64,000 bases of DNA from NCBI RefSeq assembly GCF_024054175.1, contig NZ_JAMXLA010000001.1:3318140-3382139 (forward strand), in the 5' to 3' direction. The translations under genes and the position numbers were made by a program. Positions 9,547 through 18,494 of this stretch are shown piece after piece. Below the pieces are notes generated by a model. That model searched no databases. It was not told where the DNA came from and was given only the letters and a program-made list of their open reading frames with translations. The stretch comes from Flavobacterium sp. NRK1. Its GTDB lineage: Bacteria; Bacteroidota; Bacteroidia; Flavobacteriales; Flavobacteriaceae. The first letter of the stretch is position 1; each line of letters opens with the position of its first letter.

Positions 9547-12123
9547 TTAAGCAGAATTTCTACTGGCATTAATATTTCCAAAAAGGGAACGGGTTACAAT
9601 TTTTTCAAATACATCCAGCTTATCGGCATTCTCATCACCTTTTTTCATCTGCCTTATTTTTGTTAATGCATATTGTTGAATGGTAAGCAAAGGTAATACA
9701 ATATGCTCTCTTAATTTAATTGAAGCTTTACCATCAGGGTAATTTTCCATTAATTCGCTATATCCCGAAATTTTAAGTAACAGTCGTTTCGTTTCAAGAA
9801 ATTCTTCATAAATAATTTCCCAAAATTCACCAAATTCTTCGTCTTCTTTCATATAAGCCGTAAGCGGAAAAAATGATTTAGATAATGACATCATACTGTT
9901 TTCAAGAAGTGTTCTGAAAAACAGTGAATTATCATACAGGTTCTGAATTTTTTCCCATTCACCAGATTTTTCATAATGTGCTAATGCATACCCTACACCG
10001 TAAAAGCCCGGTACATTCTGCTTAAGCTGGCTCCATGATCCTACAAATGGTATTGCTCTTAATTCTCCGAAATCCAGCGAAGCTGATTTACTTCTCTTGG
10101 AAGGACGGCTGCCAATATTAGTTTTGGCATAGTAGTTTAGCGTACTCATCTGATCCAGATAAGGTAAGAATTTTGGATGCTGTTTAAAAGCAGTATATTT
10201 TTCGTAACCCAATTCAGAGAGATGCTTCATAATTTCACGCTGTTCCGGGGTAAATTGTTTTTTTTCTTTTTCAAATACACCATTTGTAATACCGGCACTT
10301 AATAAATTTTCAAGATTAAAACGACAGCTGTCTAATATGCCGAAATTAGAACTTATTGTTTGTCCCTGTATTGTAATCTGTATTTCATTATTATCTATTG
10401 TAGCTCCCTGAGATGCGTAGTACTTATGAGTTTTCCCCCCGCCCCTTGCCGGTGGTCCGCCACGCCCATCAAAAAACACAACTTTAATACCATGTTCACG
10501 GGCCATTAAAGTAAGATTTTCTTTTGCGGTATAAATACTCCAGTTTGCCATTAAATATCCCCCGTCTTTAGTACCGTCAGAAAAACCAAGCATAATGGTT
10601 TGTTTGTTACCGCGTGATTTAAGGTGTTTTGCATATACTTCATTTTCATAAAGCAATTTCATTATAGTGTCTGCTTCCTTAAGATCCTCCACAGTTTCAA
10701 ATAAAGGGACTATATCTACAGGAGGATTTTTAAAATCCAGTAACGTAAATAATGTAAGCAGCTCAAGTACATTTAAAGCGCTTTCGTTATTGCTTATTAT
10801 ATACCTATTAACTCCAAGTTCGCCATTGCTTTGCTGGATAGTTTTTATAGTTATTATCGATTCTAATGTCTTTTTAGTATCTTCATTTTCAAAATCAGAT
10901 GGTTTAATACTACCTTTTAGTGTGTTAAGTATTTTAATTTTCTCAAGCTCATCTAACTTGCCATAATCTGACAGATCCTTGTTAGTTTTGCTTAAATAAT
11001 TTATTACATCAGAAAAAACAGAATCGTGTATTCTGCTATTCTGGCGAATATCCAGAGAAGCAAAGTGATAGCCAAAAAGATTTACCTTATTAATTAATTC
11101 GTCAATTTCATCAGAATACAAGGACTGATGCTCATTAACGATCAAATCACGAATTGAAGACAGCTCTTTTTTAAGCTCTTCCAGTGTAATATAAATCTCC
11201 CCCTGTGAATAGAAAACTGAGCGGTATAATTTTACTTCAATGTCAGTTATTTTTTCTTCAACACCAACAAAAGTAAGTTTCCTTTTAAGGTTTCTTATAT
11301 CTCTGTAATAACACTTAAGAATAGAATTCCTAAGCCTGTCGGCTACTTTAAGTGTAATCTCAGTAGTTACAAACGGATTTCCATCACGATCTCCACCCGG
11401 CCAGAAACCAAATGACAAAACGGGATGCTTTAAAGTACCTTCTTTAAAAATTGCATTCTGTACATATGAAGACATATCACCCGCAGCCTTATAAAATACA
11501 TTTTCCAGATACCAGATAAGACTTACTGCTTCATCATAAGGTGTAGGCTTCTCTTTTTTTATAAAAGGAGTTTTACCCAATTGTGATAACAGATTTTTAA
11601 TCTCTCCCAGATTATTATTTTTAATGGCTTCAGTTAAATCGGTAATAATACCTAATACAGACCCGGGATAAAATTGGGTTGGATGCGCTGTTAAAACAGC
11701 ACGCACCTGAAAGTCATCAAGAAAATCTCTTAATTCATCCATTAAACCCAGATTTTCAGCTTTATCACGGCTATGACGCAGCGAGCCATTACCTTCAAGA
11801 TTATTAAGATTGGTAAAAGCAGCATCTTCTATAGCATCAAAAAGCACTATTTGCCTTTCTACATACTGAATGAAACGGAACATCATCCCTATTTTCTCTT
11901 CCTCTGAAGTATCAGTAAGGTACTTATCGGCAAATTCATTAAATATTTGTTCAGGGCTTTTATTTTCTTTATAGCCTTCTTCACATAGTTCAGAAAATAA
12001 AGGCAATAAACTACCTGTATTATCTATAGCCCTAAAGGGCAAGGTCATGAATATACTATTAAAAAGCTGGTATTTTAGCTGCACTTGTTCATTAAAGCGC
12101 TCTATTCTGGTAGCAGGATACAT
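9547..12123 (-). CDS. ppc: Phosphoenolpyruvate carboxylase
   Basis: Carboxylates phosphoenolpyruvate with bicarbonate to give oxaloacetate, replenishing the TCA cycle. The 858-residue chain carries the diagnostic motifs in order: VLTAHPTQ with the catalytic His (about residue 146), GGDRDGNPFVT, GFSDGTKDGGY and the glycine-rich loop FFDGRGGPPARGGG. The C-terminus ends in a RSLFGNINASRNSA-type tail, as expected for the family. It is followed after 3 bases by the DinB-like gene and is insulated from the upstream lrp gene by a terminator. Confidence 0.96.
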   Translation of the reverse strand: MYPATRIERFNEQVQLKYQLFNSIFMTLPFRAIDNTGSLLPLFSELCEEGYKENKSPEQIFNEFADKYLTDTSEEEKIGMMFRFIQYVERQIVLFDAIEDAAFTNLNNLEGNGSLRHSRDKAENLGLMDELRDFLDDFQVRAVLTAHPTQFYPGSVLGIITDLTEAIKNNNLGEIKNLLSQLGKTPFIKKEKPTPYDEAVSLIWYLENVFYKAAGDMSSYVQNAIFKEGTLKHPVLSFGFWPGGDRDGNPFVTTEITLKVADRLRNSILKCYYRDIRNLKRKLTFVGVEEKITDIEVKLYRSVFYSQGEIYITLEELKKELSSIRDLIVNEHQSLYSDEIDELINKVNLFGYHFASLDIRQNSRIHDSVFSDVINYLSKTNKDLSDYGKLDELEKIKILNTLKGSIKPSDFENEDTKKTLESIITIKTIQQSNGELGVNRYIISNNESALNVLELLTLFTLLDFKNPPVDIVPLFETVEDLKEADTIMKLLYENEVYAKHLKSRGNKQTIMLGFSDGTKDGGYLMANWSIYTAKENLTLMAREHGIKVVFFDGRGGPPARGGGKTHKYYASQGATIDNNEIQITIQGQTISSNFGILDSCRFNLENLLSAGITNGVFEKEKKQFTPEQREIMKHLSELGYEKYTAFKQHPKFLPYLDQMSTLNYYAKTNIGSRPSKRSKSASLDFGELRAIPFVGSWSQLKQNVPGFYGVGYALAHYEKSGEWEKIQNLYDNSLFFRTLLENSMMSLSKSFFPLTAYMKEDEEFGEFWEIIYEEFLETKRLLLKISGYSELMENYPDGKASIKLREHIVLPLLTIQQYALTKIRQMKKGDENADKLDVFEKIVTRSLFGNINASRNSA

Positions 12124-12150
12124 AAGATGTTTTTTATTGGATTGAATTTA

Positions 12151-12184
12151 ATAAAAAAACCCTCATGTATATTACATGAGGGTT
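12151..12184 (-). terminator. Terminator after the lrp gene
   Basis: A 12-bp perfect stem (AACCCTCATGTA at 12158-12169 with TACATGAGGGTT at 12173-12184) and a 3-base loop. A run of seven A at 12152-12158 reads as a U-tract on the minus strand. It separates lrp from ppc. Confidence 0.88.
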
Positions 12185-12204
12185 ATAAAATTTTCATAAA
12201 AACC

Positions 12205-12684
12205 TTACAGGTCTTTAAATATTGTATGCATCAGTCTTTTTTTGTCATTGATGCTCTCTTCTAACGAAATCATTGTTTCAGTTCTGTAAACTCCTTCAAT
12301 ATCATCAATCATGAAGATAACCTCTTTAGCATGTTTTGTATCTTTAGCCCTGATCTTGCAAAAGATATTAAATTTACCGGTTGTAACGTGAGCTACAGTA
12401 ACAAAAGGAATTTCGTTTATTCTTTCAAGCACAAATTTAGTTTGTGAAGTATTATGAAGGAAAACCCCAACATAAGCAATGAATGAATAGCCTAATTTTT
12501 CGTAATCAAGTGTTAATGAAGATCCCATTATAATACCTGCATCTTCCATTTTCTTAACCCTCACATGGACAGTTCCTGCAGAGATCAATAGTTTTTTTGC
12601 AATATCAGTAAACGGAACCCTTGTGTTGTCAATCAGCATATCCAGTATCTGATGGTCAACTTCATCTAAACGAAATTTGCTCAT
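12205..12684 (-). CDS. Lrp/AsnC-family transcriptional regulator
   Basis: A 159-residue feast/famine regulator that would bind DNA as a multimer and respond to an amino acid or related ligand. The N-terminus is an AsnC-type winged helix-turn-helix (LDEVDHQILDMLIDNTRVPFTDIAKKL; recognition region ISAGTVHVRVKKMEDAGI, about residues 34-51). The C-terminal half is a RAM ligand domain with alternating strands (FIAYVGVFL, VTVAHVTTGKFNIFCKI). A strong terminator ends it 20 bases downstream, and 86 bases separate it from the M14 peptidase upstream on the same strand. The effector is not predictable. Confidence 0.92.
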   Translation of the reverse strand: MSKFRLDEVDHQILDMLIDNTRVPFTDIAKKLLISAGTVHVRVKKMEDAGIIMGSSLTLDYEKLGYSFIAYVGVFLHNTSQTKFVLERINEIPFVTVAHVTTGKFNIFCKIRAKDTKHAKEVIFMIDDIEGVYRTETMISLEESINDKKRLMHTIFKDL

Positions 12685-12770
12685 AAATGTGTCTTTTAAG
12701 GTTATATTGGTTTCTCTAATTCAATTTTTTAAAACCGTTATTAAAAAAATTCATTTATAAGGATATTTTA

Positions 12771-13928
12771 CTACTCTATTTCTACTCCGTTAACAAATTT
12801 CCTGTTTAAATCAACAGAAAAATCTGCTTCATTTCCAATTATTGGCATTTTATTAAGCTCATCATCAAGAAATTCTGCACCAAAAGCATCAAATTCTTTG
12901 TGTGCATGCAACCCTTCCAAATTACCTATTTCGCTAATAATAGCTCGAAAAATTACAGAATTCTCAAATAGCACTTCCTTATATTGTGATGCAAAATTCG
13001 TTATTTTTTCTTTATTTTCATAATTTATTTTGACATTTTTGTACATGATATCATAAAATATAATCTTATTTTGAGGAATATTGAAATATTCTTCCTTTTT
13101 GTTAACAACTATAACGTTTTCGTAAATAGCATTAAATCCTGATAATAATGCAAAAAAGATGAATTTTCTTGTTTGCTCTCGCTCATAGTCATCCTGAAAA
13201 TGTCCTGCTTCAAAAAGTATGGTTGGTACATTTAATGACTGGAACATATCCCCGATACAGTTTATATTAAAAGAATCATCAAACCTACCCACCTGCCCGG
13301 GTATAAATTGTTGGAGTGTTTCATTCATTGCCGCTATAACATTTATAGCTTTTAAACGGGTATTATTTATATCTCTTTCATTATTATAAGACGGGGCTAA
13401 GAAAGATACTGTAGCCGGCTTAGGAATATCTCCTACACCAAAAATAGTCCGCTGATCATGCATATTATAACAGTAGTCGGGCTTAAATTCCTCAAAAATA
13501 TTTCTAAGTAATTTGCTTTCTGGTTGCGATAAATTAACTGAGTCACGATTAAGATCTACTTTAAATGCATTCTCTCTAGTATAAAGTTTTGCACCATCAG
13601 GATTAAGTATAGGAATAATTAGAAAAGTAAAAGTTGCTTTTAACCGCACAGCAAATTCATTATCTCCTTTAAGAAAATTAAGAAAATCAAAAATAGCTTT
13701 CGTAGTTGTCGATTCATTGCCATGCATCTGAGACCACATATAAATTTTTATTTTCCCACTCCCTGCTTTTACGCTATAGATAGGCTCATGAAGAACAGAC
13801 GTGCCGATAACACTTACTGCGAAAACTTTTTTTAATTCATTTAAAACAGGTTCAATATGATTATTGGTAATATATCTGCCATATAATCTCTCCTCCTTGT
13901 TATCTATAAATATTTGCCTTAAATCCAT
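12771..13928 (-). CDS. M14-family zinc carboxypeptidase-like protein
   Basis: A 385-residue member of the M14 metallopeptidase family. Zinc ligands appear as H-x-x-E in QMHGNEST (about residues 88-91) and a later His in YNMHDQRTIFG. DLNRD supplies the conserved Asn-Arg substrate-binding pair, and a candidate catalytic Glu lies in FEAGHFQDDYERE. There is no signal peptide, so it probably acts in the cytoplasm on small peptides or amino-acid conjugates. It is divergent from the XRE regulator and its start lies 16 bases from the nearest TTAC-N4-GTAA site. That site contains a minus-strand TACTTTTG -7 element, suggesting that the regulator controls it. Confidence 0.88.
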   Translation of the reverse strand: MDLRQIFIDNKEERLYGRYITNNHIEPVLNELKKVFAVSVIGTSVLHEPIYSVKAGSGKIKIYMWSQMHGNESTTTKAIFDFLNFLKGDNEFAVRLKATFTFLIIPILNPDGAKLYTRENAFKVDLNRDSVNLSQPESKLLRNIFEEFKPDYCYNMHDQRTIFGVGDIPKPATVSFLAPSYNNERDINNTRLKAINVIAAMNETLQQFIPGQVGRFDDSFNINCIGDMFQSLNVPTILFEAGHFQDDYEREQTRKFIFFALLSGFNAIYENVIVVNKKEEYFNIPQNKIIFYDIMYKNVKINYENKEKITNFASQYKEVLFENSVIFRAIISEIGNLEGLHAHKEFDAFGAEFLDDELNKMPIIGNEADFSVDLNRKFVNGVEIE

Positions 13929-13943
13929 GTATCTTAAATTTGA

Positions 13944-14215
13944 TTACAAAAGTAAACATCTTAAAAGTTACAATTGTAAATACATCTAATTGTTTAATAA
14001 TTTACTTTTGTAAACAGGCCTATTTTATTATCTTACAAATTAATCAATCACTGTTAAATACATATATTAAGCACTAATAAATCAGTGTATTATATATTGG
14101 AATTTAAAGTTTTAATACAGTTAATTTTTATATTTTTACCTCTGGTATTTTTTGCACAAATAAATTGTTTACATTTGTAATATCACAAATATATTTAAAT
14201 AAGTTACAATGGTAA
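13944..14215. promoter_or_regulatory. Cluster of five TTAC-N4-GTAA operator-like palindromes
   Basis: Five perfect copies of TTAC-N4-GTAA lie at 13944-13955, 13968-13979, 14002-14013, 14169-14180 and 14204-14215. They fill the divergent region between the M14 peptidase and the XRE regulator. The first contains a minus-strand -7 element (TACTTTTG) placed for the peptidase. The third and fourth contain plus-strand TACTTTTG and TACATTTG. The fifth spans the regulator's own ATG. This is the pattern expected of a repressor that occludes both promoters. That the XRE protein is the binder is inference. Confidence 0.75.
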
Positions 14216-14694
14216 ACACTGAAGATTTTGTAAAACGTCTTGAAATTATATTAGAATTTTATGGGCTGTCTGCTTCTGTTTTTGCAGATAAAATGAGTGT
14301 ACAACGTTCGGCATTATCACATTTAATGTCCGGCAGAAACAAACCCAGCCTTGATTTTGTGATGAAGATTATTGACAACTTTCCTGAAGTAGACTTTTAC
14401 TGGCTGGTAAATGGAGCTGGTAATTTTCCAAAGTCTGAAGCTGTACAAGAAACTGATAAAAAAGAGTATGACTCTCCTCCTCCTATTTCAGCCAAAGGAG
14501 CAGTTTCACTAGATTTATTTTCTTCTGAAGATAAAACAAGTGAACCAGAAATAAAAAAGGAATTGGATATAAAACCTGATACAGGCAAAACTGTTGAGTC
14601 TGTAAACAATAAAAAAGCTAATGAAAATTCTATAGAAAGAATTGTTATTTTTTACAATAATGGAACTTATAAAGAATATATCTCAGGCAATTAA
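14209..14694 (+). CDS. XRE-family helix-turn-helix regulator
   Basis: A 161-residue DNA-binding protein. Residues about 5-65 form a lambda-repressor-like helix-turn-helix (VFADKMSVQRSALSHLMSGR gives the two core helices), followed by a conserved DFYWLVNGAGNFPK. The middle is a Pro/Ser/Lys-rich linker with no clear fold. The last 15 residues form a small conserved-looking tail (RIVIFYNNGTYKEY). There is no peptidase or ligand domain. Its start codon lies inside the fifth TTAC-N4-GTAA palindrome and another copy covers a -7 element upstream, so autoregulation is likely. A prophage origin is not supported: no phage genes are nearby. Confidence 0.88.
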   Translation: MVNTEDFVKRLEIILEFYGLSASVFADKMSVQRSALSHLMSGRNKPSLDFVMKIIDNFPEVDFYWLVNGAGNFPKSEAVQETDKKEYDSPPPISAKGAVSLDLFSSEDKTSEPEIKKELDIKPDTGKTVESVNNKKANENSIERIVIFYNNGTYKEYISGN

Positions 14695-14729
14695 AAAACC
14701 CCGATAGCTTTATAAAAAGCTGACCGGGG
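14693..14729 (-). terminator. Probable terminator for the acyltransferase transcript
   Basis: A two-part stem: CCCCG (14699-14703) with CGGGG (14725-14729), a small internal loop, then AGCTTT (14706-14711) with AAAGCT (14716-14721) and an ATAA loop. The A6 at 14693-14698 reads as a U-tract on the minus strand. The rest of the 206-base gap up to 14900 holds a weaker TCCCC/GGGGA hairpin near 14774-14790 and nothing else I can support. Confidence 0.55.
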
Positions 14730-14900
14730 CCATTAACCAATAAAACAAACACAAATTATCTTTAATAAGATAATCCCCTTTTTCCGGGGAATGATATTCA
14801 ATATATACTTTATTGGTAATAAGGTATCATTCGTATTTCTCTTGATGTAAAATTACTAAGAGTAGTTGTTAAATTGTTTAAACACTTAGTTAAACTATTC

Positions 14901-15452
14901 TTAATCATTTTTATAACTATATTCAGGAATATATCCGGCAACATCTTTATAATGTTTTTCTAACACCTTCATATCCCAATCTCTATCACCTGATAAATAA
15001 TAAGGTTCAGCGATTTTTACGGTTTTATTGCCATAGTCAAATGCTACAGCAATTACAGGCACATTAGCTTTTAATGCTATGTAGTAGAATCCTGTTTTCC
15101 ATACTTCAACTTTCTTTCTTGTCCCTTCCGGCGCAATCGCAAGCCTGAAAATATCACGCCCGTTAAAAATTCCGGCAATTGCATCCACTTTGTTTTCATT
15201 TTTTTGCCTGTTCAACGGAGCACCACCCATCCAACGGAAATAAGCACCAAACGGAAATCTGAAAAGCTCTTTTTTTGCTACGAAATTCATTTCAAGCCCT
15301 ATACTTCCCCTGGCGAATACTCCAATTACAAAATCCATCCAGCTTGTGTGAGGCACTACGATAATAACGCATTTTTTTACTTCAGGATGCATCACACCTT
15401 CTATCTGCCAATGCAATAGCCTGAAAAATATAAATTGATATATTTTTTTCAT
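14901..15452 (-). CDS. 1-acylglycerol-3-phosphate O-acyltransferase-like (PlsC family)
   Basis: Membrane-associated acyltransferase, probably acting in phospholipid or lipid remodelling. The catalytic H-x4-D motif is present as HTSWMD and the second block as APEGTRKK. Between them lies a phosphate-binding region with GGAPLNR. The start was placed at the ATG at 15450-15452 (MKKIYQFIFFRLLHW), giving 183 residues, because family members begin this way. An upstream in-frame ATG at 15512 would add 20 untypical residues and overlap the divergent methyltransferase-like gene. The short size fits the small flavobacterial PlsC-like paralogues rather than the main PlsC. Acyl donor and acceptor are unknown. 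Confidence 0.87.
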   Translation of the reverse strand: MKKIYQFIFFRLLHWQIEGVMHPEVKKCVIIVVPHTSWMDFVIGVFARGSIGLEMNFVAKKELFRFPFGAYFRWMGGAPLNRQKNENKVDAIAGIFNGRDIFRLAIAPEGTRKKVEVWKTGFYYIALKANVPVIAVAFDYGNKTVKIAEPYYLSGDRDWDMKVLEKHYKDVAGYIPEYSYKND

Positions 15453-15511
15453 ATTCTTCTCAAAACAGAGCTGTAAAAATAATATATATTTACTGCCGAA
15501 AAATATATCCA

Positions 15512-16174
15512 ATGCTTAAAAGACTCCTCAGTTTTTTTGTACCTATAAACATTTACAAGAAAAATTCTGCTATCAGTAATAAACTGGAAGTTACGTATAA
15601 CAATGGACAGCTTATACTTGATTCTAAAAACACCAACTACTCTTATGGCAGCCTGCAGCGAATACTCCGTAAAGGCCTTAATTACATCGGGTACGAAAGA
15701 ATACGAGGTTTTGAAAATGTTTTGGTATTGGGAGTAGCTGCAGGAAGTGTTATAAAAACCCTTGCAGAAGAAATACAATTTAAAGGAAAAATAACAGGTG
15801 TAGAAATAGATCCTGCAGCTATAGAAATTGCTAATACTTATTTTGACCTAAATAAAATAAAGAATCTGGAAATTGTAATAGATGATGCTTTTGAGTTTGT
15901 TTTAAAAACAAAAGAAAAGTATGACCTTATTATTATAGATATTTTTCAGGATACGAAAATGCCTAACTTTTTATTTGAAGATTTTTTCATTAACAGAGTT
16001 AACTATTTACTTAATGTAAATGGATTTATATTATTTAATACCATGACATTAACTGAAAAAGATTTTGAACGAAATAAAAATTATAAATCACGTTTCGATA
16101 ATAATTATTCTTTACGAATGTACCCTAAAGTTGAGGTTCATAATGAGCTATACACTATTAAAAAACTTGCATAA
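15512..16174 (+). CDS. Spermidine-synthase-like / SAM-dependent methyltransferase-fold protein
   Basis: A 220-residue Rossmann-fold protein of the spermidine synthase superfamily. The nucleotide-binding strand-loop is VLVLGVAAGSVIKTL (about residues 70-84), the acidic end of the next strand is GVEIDPAAIEIA, and IDDAFEFV and YDLIIIDIF follow. The N-terminus has a short beta region before the Rossmann core, like the spermidine synthase N-domain but reduced. No polyamine genes are adjacent, and many such short proteins are not true spermidine synthases, so the substrate stays open. It is divergent from the acyltransferase and convergent with kdsB over a shared terminator. Confidence 0.8.
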   Translation: MLKRLLSFFVPINIYKKNSAISNKLEVTYNNGQLILDSKNTNYSYGSLQRILRKGLNYIGYERIRGFENVLVLGVAAGSVIKTLAEEIQFKGKITGVEIDPAAIEIANTYFDLNKIKNLEIVIDDAFEFVLKTKEKYDLIIIDIFQDTKMPNFLFEDFFINRVNYLLNVNGFILFNTMTLTEKDFERNKNYKSRFDNNYSLRMYPKVEVHNELYTIKKLA

Positions 16175-16182
16175 AAATAATA

Positions 16183-16222
16183 AATGGTAAAGCAATATTT
16201 TTTAAGATATTGCTTTACCATT
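16183..16222. terminator. Bidirectional terminator, 16-bp perfect stem
   Basis: AATGGTAAAGCAATAT (16183-16198) pairs perfectly with ATATTGCTTTACCATT (16207-16222) around an 8-base loop. It lies between the convergent spermidine-synthase-like gene and kdsB and ends on the base before the kdsB stop codon. Confidence 0.8.
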
Positions 16223-16954
16223 CTATTTGTTTAGCATTTTTCTTGCTTTCTCTAAATCTTCCGGAGTATCTATACCAATACCTGCATGACTGGTTTCTAC
16301 CATTTTTATTTTCTTGCCATATTCAAGGTAACGAAGCTGTTCCAGTTTTTCTGAGGCTTCCAGTGATTGCATTGGTAAATTATAAAAATCTAACAAAGCA
16401 TGTTTCCTGAAAGCATAAATTCCTATATGCCTGAAATACCTTACTCCTGCTTCCTTATCTCTTGGATACGGAATTACTGAACGTGAAAAGTATAGTGCAA
16501 ACTTCTTTTGGTCTACAATAACTTTTACATTATTAGGATTTTCGATATCTTCCCAATCTGTTATATGCATCATAACAGATGCAAGGTCAATTTCATGAGC
16601 GGTATCACTTTTAAAAACCTCCAATAGATCAGCTAATGGTTCTTTATTTATAAACGGCTCATCGCCCTGAACATTAACTACAATATCTACATCAAGATTT
16701 TCAACAGCTTCACCAATCCTGTCGCTTCCGCTTTCATGCTCTTTTACACTCATAATGGCTTTACCGCCATTAGTTATTATTTCATTAAAAATAATATCAG
16801 AGTCAGTTACCACGAAAACATCATCAAACAGCCCGGTTTCCAGTGCTGCCTGATATGTTCTGGTAATAATGGTTTTACCACCCAGATCCTGCATTAATTT
16901 TGCAGGAAAACGGGTTGAGGCATATCGTGCGGGTATTACAGCTATTATTTTCAT
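16223..16954 (-). CDS. kdsB: 3-deoxy-manno-octulosonate cytidylyltransferase
   Basis: Activates Kdo with CTP to CMP-Kdo for lipopolysaccharide inner-core synthesis, in the cytoplasm. The 243-residue length is standard. The N-terminal nucleotide-binding block [18 protein letters not shown], the VVTDSD strand and the [10 protein letters not shown] metal/nucleotide motif are all present, as is the dimer region [12 protein letters not shown]. It follows the RecD-like helicase gene on the same strand with an 11-base gap and is probably co-transcribed with it. Confidence 0.95.
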   Translation of the reverse strand: MKIIAVIPARYASTRFPAKLMQDLGGKTIITRTYQAALETGLFDDVFVVTDSDIIFNEIITNGGKAIMSVKEHESGSDRIGEAVENLDVDIVVNVQGDEPFINKEPLADLLEVFKSDTAHEIDLASVMMHITDWEDIENPNNVKVIVDQKKFALYFSRSVIPYPRDKEAGVRYFRHIGIYAFRKHALLDFYNLPMQSLEASEKLEQLRYLEYGKKIKMVETSHAGIGIDTPEDLEKARKMLNK

Positions 16955-16965
16955 TATATTACAAT

Positions 16966-18387
16966 TTATTCTTCAAAATAATCATCTTTAAAACCTATAA
17001 GGTACAATCTGTCTTTTGCCCTTGTTACAGCAGTATATAACCAGCGTATATAATCTTTAGTAATACCATCAGGCAAATACGGTTGTTCTATAAATACAGT
17101 ATTCCATTGTCCACCCTGAGATTTATGACAGGTTATGGCATATGAAAATTTAACCTGTAGTGCATTAAAATGGGGGTTGTTTTTAACCTTTAGAAACTTT
17201 TTATATTGTGCTTCACCTTCATAGTCTTTCATTACCTCCTGATACAATCTATTAGATTCTTCATAAGTAAGAGATGGCGACTCACTTTCTACAGTATCCA
17301 GTAATAAATAGGTTTCAAGCGGAACCTGGTTAGGATAATCAACCATTCTTACCTTTACTTTTGCAAATTTAAATCCGTAAAGCTCCTCGATCCTGAATAT
17401 TTCAAGTATTTCAATAATATCTCCGTTTGCAATAAATCCGGCTTCACTTTTTTCATTAAGCCAAAAATAATTATTCTTAACTACCATCATAAAATCTCCT
17501 GTAGAAAGTTCGCTTTCTCTTGATAATATTCTGGTACGTATTTGCTGATTATACTGATTAGCCCTTTTGTTAGAACGCACAATAAAAGCAGTATCTTCAA
17601 TACTATAATTATTGTATGCCTGATTTATGGCATCCTGAATATCGTAGCCATCAGTTAGTCTTATAATATCTCTAAACCCTCTTAATTTAAACTGAAAGGT
17701 ATCAATGAAAGATGACTTTAATATTTCTCTTAATTCAGTTGCATTATATAATATTCCTGAATTTTCTTCCTGACGCATTACTTCATCAAGCTCAATATGA
17801 TGAACATCCTTAAAATAATGCAATGAAAGGGAATCTATATCTAATGCCGGGCTGAGATCAGAATTTACAGGAGGCAACTGTGCAGTATCTCCAATTAATA
17901 TCATTTTACAATTATTGCCGGAATATACGTATGACATCAAATCATCCAATAATGACCCATTTTCATACATTTTAGATTCCTGTACAGTATCAGAGATCAT
18001 CGAAGCTTCATCAACAATAAAAATTGTATTGGTAAATTTATTGGGTTGAAGCGTAAATCCTATATTGCCTCCACTACCCTTTTTAGGAAAATAAATACGC
18101 TTATGGATCGTAAAAGCCGGTTTATTGGAATATCCTGCAATTACTTTAGCCGCACGCCCTGTAGGTGCAAGTAAGACATATTTTTTATTAGCTTCTATTA
18201 AATGGTTTACAATAGTAGAAATTATTGTAGTTTTCCCAGTACCGGCATACCCTTTTAGTACAAACAATTCGTCTTTTGAAACGTTAGTAATAAAGTCTGC
18301 TGCTTTTTGCAAAAAAATATCCTGTTTTATCGTAGGATCAAAAGGAAATTTTTGACGGAGCAATTTATAAAATGTAGCAGAATTCAT
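16966..18387 (-). CDS. RecD/TraA-like superfamily 1B DNA helicase
   Basis: A 473-residue ATP-dependent 5'-3' helicase-like protein. Visible motifs are Walker A in GYAGTGKTT (about residues 45-53), Walker B in FIVDEASMI, motif III in GDTAQLPPV, and the C-terminal UvrD_C_2 block [14 protein letters not shown] with the arginine-finger region [11 protein letters not shown]. It lacks the long N-terminal domain of RecD2, so it resembles the short stand-alone RecD-like helicases common in Bacteroidota. No RecBC partner is nearby. A -7 element (TATCTTTG) lies about 30 bases upstream on the minus strand. Confidence 0.9.
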   Translation of the reverse strand: MNSATFYKLLRQKFPFDPTIKQDIFLQKAADFITNVSKDELFVLKGYAGTGKTTIISTIVNHLIEANKKYVLLAPTGRAAKVIAGYSNKPAFTIHKRIYFPKKGSGGNIGFTLQPNKFTNTIFIVDEASMISDTVQESKMYENGSLLDDLMSYVYSGNNCKMILIGDTAQLPPVNSDLSPALDIDSLSLHYFKDVHHIELDEVMRQEENSGILYNATELREILKSSFIDTFQFKLRGFRDIIRLTDGYDIQDAINQAYNNYSIEDTAFIVRSNKRANQYNQQIRTRILSRESELSTGDFMMVVKNNYFWLNEKSEAGFIANGDIIEILEIFRIEELYGFKFAKVKVRMVDYPNQVPLETYLLLDTVESESPSLTYEESNRLYQEVMKDYEGEAQYKKFLKVKNNPHFNALQVKFSYAITCHKSQGGQWNTVFIEQPYLPDGITKDYIRWLYTAVTRAKDRLYLIGFKDDYFEE

Positions 18388-18417
18388 TAAAAAAGTGAAG
18401 TATGATATTTATTAGCC

Positions 18418-18425
18418 CAAAGATA
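18418..18425 (-). promoter_or_regulatory. Bacteroidota -7 element for the RecD-like helicase gene
   Basis: TATCTTTG on the minus strand, an exact TAnnTTTG, 30 bases before the ATG. No clear -33 TTG is seen. Confidence 0.45.
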
Positions 18426-18468
18426 ACATGAATTTAAAGATGAGCCCGTACTAAACCAAAAAAGAATG

Positions 18469-18476
18469 TAAATTTG
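18469..18476 (+). promoter_or_regulatory. Bacteroidota -7 element for the DUF3822-rsmD operon
   Basis: TAAATTTG, an exact TAnnTTTG, ends 18 bases before the ATG, implying a leader of roughly 13 bases. The -33 TTG is not obvious. Confidence 0.5.
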
Positions 18477-18494
18477 CAATGAAACTACGTATTA

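Noticed and set aside
14209-14694. XRE regulator as a prophage repressor
   Set aside because: No integrase, phage structural genes, att-like repeats or composition change lie nearby; flanking genes are metabolic.
15449-15778. 109-codon minus-strand open frame across the acyltransferase/methyltransferase divergence
   Set aside because: It overlaps the well-supported spermidine-synthase-like gene in antisense and encodes a low-complexity Tyr/Phe/Ser-rich sequence.
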